A DNA stretch of 7,655 bases from JBCBSP01 sp964561235 (lineage in GTDB: Bacteria; Pseudomonadota; Alphaproteobacteria; Caulobacterales; Maricaulaceae). A program made the translations under genes and the position numbers. Of this stretch, positions 1-4,843 are shown piece after piece (positions within the stretch are counted from its first letter, which is position 1; each line of letters opens with the position of its first letter). The stretch spans positions 1-7,655 of the forward strand of contig CAZLOV010000118.1 of assembly GCA_964561235.1 (NCBI GenBank), read 5' to 3'. Under the pieces are notes generated by a model. It was not told where the DNA came from. It did not search any database and saw only the letters and a program-made list of their open reading frames with translations.

Positions 1-327
1 GCTGCGGCCGGCGGCGAAGGCGTTGGGCTGGTCGGTCTCGATGACGAAGATGCGCGGCGGCGGCATGCCGGCGCCTTCCGCCAGCGCGACCACGTCGCGC
101 GCATACTGAAGCAGGTGCGGATCGCGCTCGTCGGGGCGGATCTCCCGCGCGCCATGCATGCGCAGCACCATCTTGTCGGCGTTCCAGAACGCCAGAAGGT
201 TCATGCCGGCGGCGATCGCAAACGCGATGCCTGCGCCGGCCGGTCCGCCGACGAGATAGCCCACGCCCATGAACAGGCCCGTCATGGCGGCGAGCAGGAT
301 GAAGATGCGCAAACCGTTGAGCGTCAT
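1..327 (-). CDS. htpX: Protease HtpX, M48 family membrane metalloprotease (N-terminal part, cut by window edge)
   Basis: HtpX is an inner-membrane zinc metalloprotease that degrades misfolded membrane proteins, with its catalytic domain facing the cytoplasm. The 109 visible residues start MTLNGLRIFILLAAM. Two hydrophobic segments follow (about residues 6-26 and 30-48), then the family-typical FWNADKMVLRMHGAREI stretch, and the visible part ends with QPNAFAAGRS, matching the conserved NAFATGR block just before the catalytic region. The HEXXH zinc motif and the last ~60% of the protein lie beyond the left edge, so catalytic residues cannot be checked. The ATG at 327 fits the family N-terminus; the upstream ribosome site is weak (a GGGA about 8 bases away). 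The gene diverges from the DUF1674 gene across 93 bp. The family assignment is firm. Confidence 0.93.
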   Translation of the reverse strand, partial: MTLNGLRIFILLAAMTGLFMGVGYLVGGPAGAGIAFAIAAGMNLLAFWNADKMVLRMHGAREIRPDERDPHLLQYARDVVALAEGAGMPPPRIFVIETDQPNAFAAGRS

Positions 328-420
328 GTTTCGTCCCGGTGAAAAGGCCGCGCCGGCGGATTGGCCGCTGGGGCGGGCAACGCCTATTTAAATGGGTGAA
401 CGCGCAAGGAGCTGCAAGCG
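328..420. promoter_or_regulatory. Divergent intergenic region between htpX and the DUF1674 gene
   Basis: This 93 bp gap must hold the start regions of both divergent genes unless they are transcribed from farther away. For the rightward gene a weak sigma-70-like pair can be drawn: TTGGCC at 361-366, 18 bases, then TATTTA at 385-390. The AT-rich ATTTAAAT at 386-393 is an 8 bp palindrome that stands out in GC-rich DNA and could serve either direction. Matches to consensus are poor (4/6 and 3/6), so the region is supported but the exact promoter is not. No heat-shock-type promoter was recognised for htpX. Confidence 0.35.
406..411 (+). promoter_or_regulatory. Ribosome binding site of the DUF1674 gene
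   Basis: AAGGAG lies 9 bases before the ATG at 421. It fixes the start of this short gene against the overlapping open frames on the same strand (339-701 and 503-949), which lack such a site. Confidence 0.7.
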
Positions 421-648
421 ATGAGCGAACGCGACGCCACGTCCGGGACGCAAGACGGCGGGCAAGTCCGCCCGGAGCTGACGCCCGCCGCCGAACGCGC
501 CCTTGCCGAAGCCGAGGCGCGCCGCAAGCGTCAGCTGGAGCAGGAGCGCAAGGCGGCCGGACAGGCCGCCGAGGAAGGCGGGCCGTCGGGTCCCGAGCCC
601 ACGCGCTTCGGCGACTGGGAGCGCAAGGGCATCGCCTACGATTTCTAG
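421..648 (+). CDS. DUF1674 family protein, succinate dehydrogenase assembly factor 4 (SdhAF4)-like
   Basis: This is a 75-residue soluble protein with a low-complexity, charged N-terminal half. Residues 21-44 (LTPAAERALAEAEARRKR onward) are likely helical and rich in Ala, Glu and Arg. The C-terminal signature GPEPTRFGDWERKGIAYDF (residues 57-75) is the hallmark of DUF1674. Eukaryotic members (Sdh8/SDHAF4) bind the flavinylated catalytic subunit of succinate dehydrogenase and help complex II assembly. The same role here is by homology only, and no sdh gene is in the window. The start is set by a clear AAGGAG. The stop lies only 7 bp from the stop of the convergent DUF2061 gene. In alphaproteobacteria this family is commonly found next to htpX, as here (from memory). 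Confidence 0.88.
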   Translation: MSERDATSGTQDGGQVRPELTPAAERALAEAEARRKRQLEQERKAAGQAAEEGGPSGPEPTRFGDWERKGIAYDF

Positions 649-655
649 GTTTGGC

Positions 656-892
656 TCAGCGTTGGCCGGTCCGCCGCCAGGCCCGCTCGTGCAGCACGTA
701 GGCCACGGTCTGGGCGGCCGGCTCCACCAGGCCGATGGCGAGCGCGGCGCTCCAGCTTCCCGTCAGGGCGTAGGCGACGGACATCGCGACGCCGAGATGG
801 GTCAGCGAATAGGTTGCGGTCTTGATCGCTCCGCGCGTCGGACCGTTGCGCAGCGCTTCTGCGGTGAAAAGCCGGGCGGCGGGCGCGCTCAT
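656..892 (-). CDS. DUF2061 family small membrane protein
   Basis: This is a 78-residue protein with two predicted transmembrane helices (about residues 25-45 and 48-67) and a short basic tail. The N-terminal cytoplasmic-type segment (ALRNGPTRGAIKTATYSLTHLGV) and the C-terminal YVLHERAWRR block match DUF2061, whose members end their second helix with a (Y/L)HERxW signature. The molecular function of the family is unknown. The start at 892 is set by AAGGAG seven bases upstream; the in-frame ATG at 908 overlaps that ribosome site region and is less likely. The gene converges on the DUF1674 gene. A Fur-box-like element lies about 45 bp upstream of the start, so iron-dependent control is plausible but unproven. 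Confidence 0.85.
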   Translation of the reverse strand: MSAPAARLFTAEALRNGPTRGAIKTATYSLTHLGVAMSVAYALTGSWSAALAIGLVEPAAQTVAYVLHERAWRRTGQR

Positions 893-899
893 GCCGGAT

Positions 900-905
900 C
901 TCCTT
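900..905 (-). promoter_or_regulatory. Ribosome binding site of the DUF2061 gene
   Basis: On the minus strand AAGGAG is followed by seven bases and the ATG at 892. This decides the start in favour of 892 over the in-frame ATG at 908. Confidence 0.7.
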
Positions 906-910
906 CATGC

Positions 911-930
911 GGGCGCGTCCATCCGCGCCC
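911..930. repeat. GC-rich perfect inverted repeat upstream of the DUF2061 gene
   Basis: GGGCGCG-TCCATC-CGCGCCC forms a perfect 7 bp stem with a 6-base loop. It lies between the Fur-like site and the ribosome site of the DUF2061 gene, so it would probably sit in that mRNA's 5' leader. Read on the plus strand it is followed by TTTC, but no plus-strand gene ends nearby, so a terminator role is doubtful. Its function is not known. Confidence 0.4.
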
Positions 931-934
931 TTTC

Positions 935-953
935 AATAATGAGAATTAGTCGC
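935..953 (-). promoter_or_regulatory. Candidate Fur box upstream of the DUF2061 gene
   Basis: The plus-strand text AATAATGAGAATTAGTCGC matches the classical 19-base Fur consensus (GATAATGATAATCATTATC) at 13 of 19 positions, including the unbroken ATAATGA core. It is a conspicuous AT-rich island in GC-rich sequence. It sits about 43-61 bp upstream of the DUF2061 start, where a bound repressor would cover the promoter. It is about 165 bp from the eipA start, so DUF2061 is the likelier target. No clear -35/-10 pair was found. Alphaproteobacterial iron regulators vary (Fur, Irr, RirA), so which protein binds is inference. Confidence 0.5.
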
Positions 954-1019
954 AACAAAGAAGCCTGCAAGCCCGCGCGCTTCACAGGCGCGTGCGCACG
1001 GCGGCCGGGAGGCGCGGCG

Positions 1020-1035
1020 TTAACGCTTCGGTAAC
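1020..1035 (+). promoter_or_regulatory. Candidate CtrA binding site upstream of eipA
   Basis: TTAA, seven bases, then GTAAC. This differs by one base from the CtrA consensus TTAA-N7-TTAAC of the alphaproteobacterial cell-cycle regulator. It lies about 82 bp before the eipA start codon, in an otherwise GC-rich gap. In Brucella, eipA expression is known to be directly activated by CtrA, which makes the location meaningful. Binding here is inferred and not shown. Confidence 0.55.
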
Positions 1036-1117
1036 CGCCCGGCCTCATCCCGGTCGCATTCCGCTGGCTGGATGCGGTCCGTCCGAAGCCGCACCCTGCG
1101 TGACAGGAGACGCCCTC

Positions 1118-1720
1118 ATGACCGCTCCCCTCAAGGCCTTCGCCGCCATCCTCGCCGCCGCCTGCCTTGGCGCCTGCGCCTCCAATACGGCGCCGCCGCC
1201 GGATTACGGCCAGCCGAGCCGCTACCAGGACGACATCGACACCTACAGCCGCGACGAAATCGTCGAGGCGACCGCGGATTTCTTCGGCGTCACCGCAGAG
1301 GCCGCCGCCTCCGCGCTTGAGCGCGTGTTTTCCGATCTTGGCCGGCCGGTCGGGTATATCGCAGGCGAGGAGGTCTCCGGCGCGGTCGGCGTGGGCCTGC
1401 GCTATGGCGAAGGGTATCTGACGCTCAAGGACGGCACGCGGCGGAAGGTCTACTGGACCGGCCCCTCGATCGGGTTCGACGCCGGCGGCAACGCCAGCCG
1501 GGCCTTCACGCTCGTCTACGAGCTTCGCGACGTCGAACGCCTCTACCAGCGCTTTCCGGGCGTGGACGGCTCGGCCTATTTCGTGGCGGGCCTTGGCGTG
1601 AACTACCAGCGTGCAGACGGCATCACGTTGGCGCCGATCCGAGCAGGCGTCGGCCTGCGTGCAGGCGCAAATGTCGGCTATCTCGCCTACTCCAGGGAGC
1701 GCAACTGGCTCCCCTTCTGA
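1118..1720 (+). CDS. eipA: EipA family (DUF1134) cell-envelope integrity protein, predicted lipoprotein
   Basis: This 200-residue exported protein has a lipoprotein signal peptide (MTAPLKAFAAILAAACLGAC) with lipobox L17-G18-A19-C20. The mature part matches DUF1134 along its length: YSRDEIVEATADFFGV, ERVFSDLGRPVGYI, GVGLRYGEG, KVYWTGPSIGFDAGGNAS, ERLYQRFPGVDGSAYFVAG and the terminal LRAGANVGYL...RNWLPF. The Brucella abortus protein EipA is a soluble periplasmic beta-barrel needed for envelope stress resistance and genetically linked to O-polysaccharide; its gene is activated by CtrA. Here AGGAGA lies 7 bases before the ATG at 1118, which fixes the start; a GTG at 992 would bury the signal peptide. 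A CtrA-like site is upstream. Residues after Cys20 are Ala-Ser, which by the E. coli rule would favour the outer membrane. Family assignment is firm; lipidation is a prediction. Confidence 0.93.
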   Translation: MTAPLKAFAAILAAACLGACASNTAPPPDYGQPSRYQDDIDTYSRDEIVEATADFFGVTAEAAASALERVFSDLGRPVGYIAGEEVSGAVGVGLRYGEGYLTLKDGTRRKVYWTGPSIGFDAGGNASRAFTLVYELRDVERLYQRFPGVDGSAYFVAGLGVNYQRADGITLAPIRAGVGLRAGANVGYLAYSRERNWLPF

Positions 1721-1731
1721 CATCTCTGCGG

Positions 1732-1747
1732 GGCGCGTTCACGCGCC
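1732..1747 (+). terminator. Weak hairpin after eipA, possible terminator
   Basis: GGCGCG-TTCA-CGCGCC forms a 6 bp GC stem with a tetraloop, 11 bp after the eipA stop. It lacks a proper T-run (GTTG follows), so it may only attenuate or protect the 3' end of the eipA transcript. Whether eipA and the downstream cluster are separate transcripts cannot be decided from this. Confidence 0.3.
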
Positions 1748-1752
1748 GTTGA

Positions 1753-1784
1753 TCACCGGTGAATTGCGTCCCCGCTGAGGCGGG
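1753..1784. repeat. Palindrome and hairpin in the eipA-DUF547 gap
   Basis: TCACCGGTGA at 1753-1762 is a perfect 10 bp palindrome. CCCGC-TGAG-GCGGG at 1771-1784 is a 5 bp stem with a 4-base loop. The second resembles the dispersed GTCCCCGC...GCGGGGA intergenic repeats common in alphaproteobacterial genomes, possibly as a decayed copy. Together with the hairpin at 1732-1747, three symmetric elements crowd into about 55 bp. Confidence 0.35.
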
Positions 1785-1821
1785 CGGAAAACCCTTGCGA
1801 TCTGGTGAGGGAGATTTCCGG

Positions 1822-2730
1822 ATGCATGACGCGCTGCGCGCCGCCGCCATCGTCTGCGGCCTGTCGGCATTGTGCGCCGGGGCGTCCGCCCAGACGCCGG
1901 ACGGCGCGCGCGCGCCAGAGGAGGATCCGCTGGCGCGTTTCGCTGTCTACGCCGGGCTTGAGACGGCGCGCCCGGACTATTCGCCTTATGAGACCCTGAT
2001 CGACAGCTTGACTGCGGAGAACGGCGGCCGGCGCATGGTTGCGTTCGCGTATCTCGAAGACGCCACCGACTGGCTCGACAATTATCTGCAGTATTTCTCC
2101 GGCGTTCCGGTCAGCCAGCTCACGCGGGAGCGTCAGCTGGCCTTCTGGCTGAACCTGCGCAATCTCCTGATCATCCGCGCCGGCGCGGGCGAGGCGCTTG
2201 GCCGCGACATGGCCGATGAACGCGGAACGCCCGGCGCGCCCGGGCCGGTCTGGACGGCCAAGCGTATCGTGGTGGAAGGCGTCAGCCTCTCCATCGATGA
2301 CATCGAGCGCGGCGTCCTGCTTCGCCATTTCGGCGAGGATCCCAATCTGATCTACGGCCTCTACCAGGGATCGGCGGGCGGACCTGATTTTCCAGGCGCG
2401 CCGTATCAGGGCGAGACCGTGCGCGCCATGCTGCGCGAGGCGGCGGAAACCGCCCTGGCGGATGGCGACGGCTTGCGCGTGCGCCGCCAGGGTGTGGAAG
2501 CGCCCGCCATTGTGGGCTGGTACTTCCAGGAGGCGTTCGGCGGCGACGCGGAAGTGCTGCGCGCCCATCTGCTCGAGACGGCGCGCGGGCGCGCCGCGCG
2601 GCAGTTGGAGGAGGGCCGGGACATCATCTTTGCGGAGATGAACTATCGCGTTGACGAATTCCGGCCGCGTCAGCGTATCCGGCCCGCCAGCGGCGGGATT
2701 GGCTCCGGCGCCGGACCGTCCGGCTCCTGA
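1822..2730 (+). CDS. Exported DUF547 domain-containing protein
   Basis: This 302-residue protein has a Sec signal peptide (MHDALRAAAIVCGLSALCAGASA, predicted cut after Ala23) and is likely periplasmic. DUF547 signatures are visible: RQLAFWLNLRNLLIIR (104-119; family AFWxNLYNA), VEGVSLSIDDIERGVLL (151-167; family LSLDDIEHGIL), and a DPNLIYGLYQGSAGGPDF block (173-190) where most relatives have a Cys-containing segment of the type CxxxSCP. Here both Cys positions are Gln182 and Gly187. Residues 195-260 continue the domain and the end (RIRPASGGIGSG) is low complexity. The biochemical role of DUF547 is unknown. GAGGGAG lies 8 bases before the ATG at 1822; the in-frame GTG at 1759 would destroy the signal peptide. 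It is probably first in a cluster with the two following glycosyltransferase genes. Confidence 0.85.
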   Translation: MHDALRAAAIVCGLSALCAGASAQTPDGARAPEEDPLARFAVYAGLETARPDYSPYETLIDSLTAENGGRRMVAFAYLEDATDWLDNYLQYFSGVPVSQLTRERQLAFWLNLRNLLIIRAGAGEALGRDMADERGTPGAPGPVWTAKRIVVEGVSLSIDDIERGVLLRHFGEDPNLIYGLYQGSAGGPDFPGAPYQGETVRAMLREAAETALADGDGLRVRRQGVEAPAIVGWYFQEAFGGDAEVLRAHLLETARGRAARQLEEGRDIIFAEMNYRVDEFRPRQRIRPASGGIGSGAGPSGS

Positions 2731-2798
2731 AACGCGCGGCTGTTCTCCTCGCCGGCGCAGGGCTGGCGCTCCTGGCGGTTCAGGGCGCAACGGCGCTC

Positions 2799-4148
2799 AT
2801 GGCCGACGCCTTTCCCTACCGCATGGATCCGCGCCTTTCGCCGACAGAGCGGTTCATCGCCCTTCAGACCGCAGCCGGGCTTCTCTTCGTGGCGCTTATC
2901 CCGCTCCTGCGAAGATGGCGGCCCGGCGCTCGGTCGCTCGCCGCCGCACTGGCGGCGGGTCTCGCCATGCGGGCGGTGTTTTTCGGCTCCGAGCCGATCC
3001 TTGAAGATGACTGGCGGCGCTATGTCTGGGACGGCGCGGTCACGGCGGCGGGCGCGGACGCCTTCGCGCACACGCCGCGCGAGGCGGATCCCCATGACGT
3101 TTTCGGTCGGCTGAAGCCGGCCGCCGAGCCCGGAAGCGATCTGGCGGCGATGCGCGCGCTCGCCGCGGCGCATCCGGTGGAGTTCAGCCGGGTCAGCTAT
3201 CCCACGGTGTCGACGATCTATCCGCCGCCGGCCCAGGCGGCGTTTGCGCTCGCCCACAGGATCGCGCCGTTCTCGCCGGACGGCCTGCGCGCGGTCTGGA
3301 TGGCGGCGGAGCTGGCGACCATCGTCCTGCTGATCGCCGCGCTCAGGGCCTGGGGCCGCTCGCCGGCATGGGTGCTGCTCTACTGGTGGAATCCGGTGGT
3401 GATCGCCCAAGCCGCCGGCGCGCTTCACATGGATCTGCTGCTCGGACCGCCGCTGGCGCTCGCGCTGCTTCTCGCCGCGCGAGGACGCCTGATTGCGGCT
3501 GCGGCGGCGCTGGGCACGGCGGCGGCTGTAAAGATCTGGCCCGTGCTTCTGACCGCCGCGCTGATGCGCCCGGCGCTCGGCGACAAGATACTGCGGCCCT
3601 CGGGCTGGGCATGGATGCGGCTCCTGGCGGCGGCGGCGGCCTTTATCGCCGTTGCTCTCGGCCTCATCCATCCGCAGATCGCCGCGCTGGACGCCGATTC
3701 CGGGCTTGCAGCCTATGCCGCGGGTTGGGAGCGGCACGCCTTCCTGTTCAATCTGATCGAGGCGGGCTGGTCGCTTGTCCTCATGAACCCGGGCGACGCC
3801 GCCCGCCTGACGGCGGCTGCGCTCGTCGCGGTCATCGCCGCGATTGCGGCGCTGGCCTCGCCCGCGGACGGTTCAAGGACGCCCGCCGCCATGCTGGCGG
3901 CGGCCGCCGGGCTGATCTGGCTCTCCCCGACAGGATATCCTTGGTATCTGATCTGGCTTGCGCCGCTGCTGCCCTTCGCGCCGTCGATCGGGGTCGCGAC
4001 GCTTGCCGCCACCGCGCCGCTCTACGCCATCCGCTTCCTGACCGGGGATGACGATCCCGTCTTTCGCCTGTTGGTGACGCCCGCGGCGTTCGGCCTGCCG
4101 CTCGCGCTGCTGGCGCTTGAAGCCGCGTGGAAAGCCCGGCGGCGATGA
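2799..4148 (+). CDS. GT-C fold polyprenol-phosphate-dependent glycosyltransferase (mannosyltransferase-like membrane protein)
   Basis: This multi-pass inner-membrane protein (449 residues from this ATG) has roughly 11-13 hydrophobic segments. GT-C features visible: an acidic first-loop motif ILEDDWRRYVWDG (Glu69-Asp70-Asp71, the usual catalytic/metal site region), YPTVSTIYPPPAQAAFAL, YWWNPVVIAQAAGALHMD, an Ala-rich segment ending VKIWPVL, and SPTGYPWYLIWLAPLLP. Such enzymes move a sugar from a polyprenyl-phosphate donor to an acceptor on the periplasmic face; the sugar and acceptor are unknown. The start is uncertain. The open frame continues upstream of the ATG and encodes a basic residue pair plus a clear transmembrane helix (KRAAVLLAGAGLALLAV) beginning right at the DUF547 stop, where a CTG at 2727 would overlap it as CTGA. 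The downstream GT2 gene overlaps by ATGA, indicating co-translation. Confidence 0.82.
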   Translation: MADAFPYRMDPRLSPTERFIALQTAAGLLFVALIPLLRRWRPGARSLAAALAAGLAMRAVFFGSEPILEDDWRRYVWDGAVTAAGADAFAHTPREADPHDVFGRLKPAAEPGSDLAAMRALAAAHPVEFSRVSYPTVSTIYPPPAQAAFALAHRIAPFSPDGLRAVWMAAELATIVLLIAALRAWGRSPAWVLLYWWNPVVIAQAAGALHMDLLLGPPLALALLLAARGRLIAAAAALGTAAAVKIWPVLLTAALMRPALGDKILRPSGWAWMRLLAAAAAFIAVALGLIHPQIAALDADSGLAAYAAGWERHAFLFNLIEAGWSLVLMNPGDAARLTAAALVAVIAAIAALASPADGSRTPAAMLAAAAGLIWLSPTGYPWYLIWLAPLLPFAPSIGVATLAATAPLYAIRFLTGDDDPVFRLLVTPAAFGLPLALLALEAAWKARRR

Positions 4149-4843
4149 CGGCGCGCGAGGTGGTCCTCATCATTCCGGCGTTCAATGAAGTCGGGACGAT
4201 AGCAGCAGTCGTCGAGGCGGCGCTGCCGCACGTCTCATGCGTGATCGTCGGCGACAACGGCTCGACGGACGGCACCGCGGATGCGGCGCGCGCGGCCGGA
4301 GCGCTTGTCGCTTCCGCGCCAAGCCGCGGCTATGGCCGGGCCTGCATGGCGGGCGCGGCCATGGCCCCGCACGCGGACATCTATGTCTTCCTCGACGGGG
4401 ACGGGTCGGATGATCCCTCCGAAATCCCGCAGGTGATCGCGCCCATTCTCGAAGGGGAAGCGGATCTGGTGATCGGCTCGCGCGTGCTGGGCGCAGCCGA
4501 GCCCGGCGCGCTGACCCTGCCGCAGCGTTTCGGCAACCGGCTGGCGGCCTTTCTGATGAAACGCCTCTGGAATGCGCCCTTTTCCGATCTCGGGCCGTTT
4601 CGCGCGATCCGGCGCGAAGCCTACGAGCAGCTTGGCATGGACGCGCCGACTTTCGGCTGGACGGTTCAGATGCAGGTGCGCGCGGTCAAGGCGGGCCTTG
4701 CCTGCCGCGAGACGCCCGTATCGCGGCGCAACCGGCGCGCGGGCGTGTCCAAGATCACCGGCACGGCGCGCGGCGTGGTCCTGGCGGGAGCGCATATCCT
4801 TGGCTGCATCGCCTTGGAGGCGGCACGCCGGCCGCGCCGCTAG
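4145..4843 (+). CDS. GT2 family glycosyltransferase, DPM1-like (polyprenyl-phosphate sugar synthase type)
   Basis: This 232-residue GT-A enzyme probably transfers a sugar from a nucleotide donor to polyprenyl phosphate at the cytoplasmic face. Motifs: VVLIIPAFNE (6-15), GDNGSTDGT (36-44), the DGDGSDDP metal-binding DxD region (84-91), DLVIGSR (107-113), DLGPFRAIRREA (148-159), FGWTVQMQVRAVKAG (170-184) and the RRNRRAGVSKITGT block (194-207). It lacks the C-terminal transmembrane pair of GtrB-type relatives; only a short hydrophobic tail (GVVLAGAHILGCIALEA) could touch the membrane. The ATG at 4145 overlaps the GT-C stop as ATGA and is preferred over the in-frame GTG at 4127. Pairing with a GT-C enzyme suggests it makes that enzyme's donor. 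Mannose is a guess from family resemblance. It ends in a CTAG shared with the convergent gene. Confidence 0.88.
   Translation: MTAREVVLIIPAFNEVGTIAAVVEAALPHVSCVIVGDNGSTDGTADAARAAGALVASAPSRGYGRACMAGAAMAPHADIYVFLDGDGSDDPSEIPQVIAPILEGEADLVIGSRVLGAAEPGALTLPQRFGNRLAAFLMKRLWNAPFSDLGPFRAIRREAYEQLGMDAPTFGWTVQMQVRAVKAGLACRETPVSRRNRRAGVSKITGTARGVVLAGAHILGCIALEAARRPRR

Noticed and set aside
893..908. Upstream ATG at 908 for the minus-strand DUF2061 region
   Set aside because: Its frame gives an Arg-rich product without DUF2061 motifs, and it overlaps the ribosome site used by the ATG at 892.
911..934. Rho-independent terminator on the plus strand
   Set aside because: The stem is followed by only three T residues, and no plus-strand gene ends in the preceding 260 bases.
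992..1117. Upstream GTG start for eipA
   Set aside because: It would add 42 residues before a lipoprotein signal peptide and span the CtrA-like site; AGGAGA directly before the ATG at 1118 supports the shorter form.
905..1723. 272-codon open frame on the minus strand opposite eipA
   Set aside because: It is antisense to the conserved DUF1134 gene and has no recognisable motif or supported start.
1759..1821. Upstream GTG start for the DUF547 gene
   Set aside because: It would place 21 polar residues before the Sec signal peptide; the ATG at 1822 has a good ribosome site.
1753..2790. 345-codon open frame on the minus strand opposite the DUF547 gene
   Set aside because: It is antisense to a gene with clear family motifs and a signal peptide. 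The translation is Arg/Ala/Gly-rich with no recognisable domain, as expected from high GC content.
3628..3642. GGC triplet run as a phase-variation tract
   Set aside because: A short in-frame run coding Ala in a membrane helix; triplet slippage would not shift the frame.
2670..3737. 355-codon open frame on the minus strand opposite the GT-C gene
   Set aside because: The product is extremely Arg-rich and shows no family motif; it mirrors the GT-C gene and is a GC shadow.
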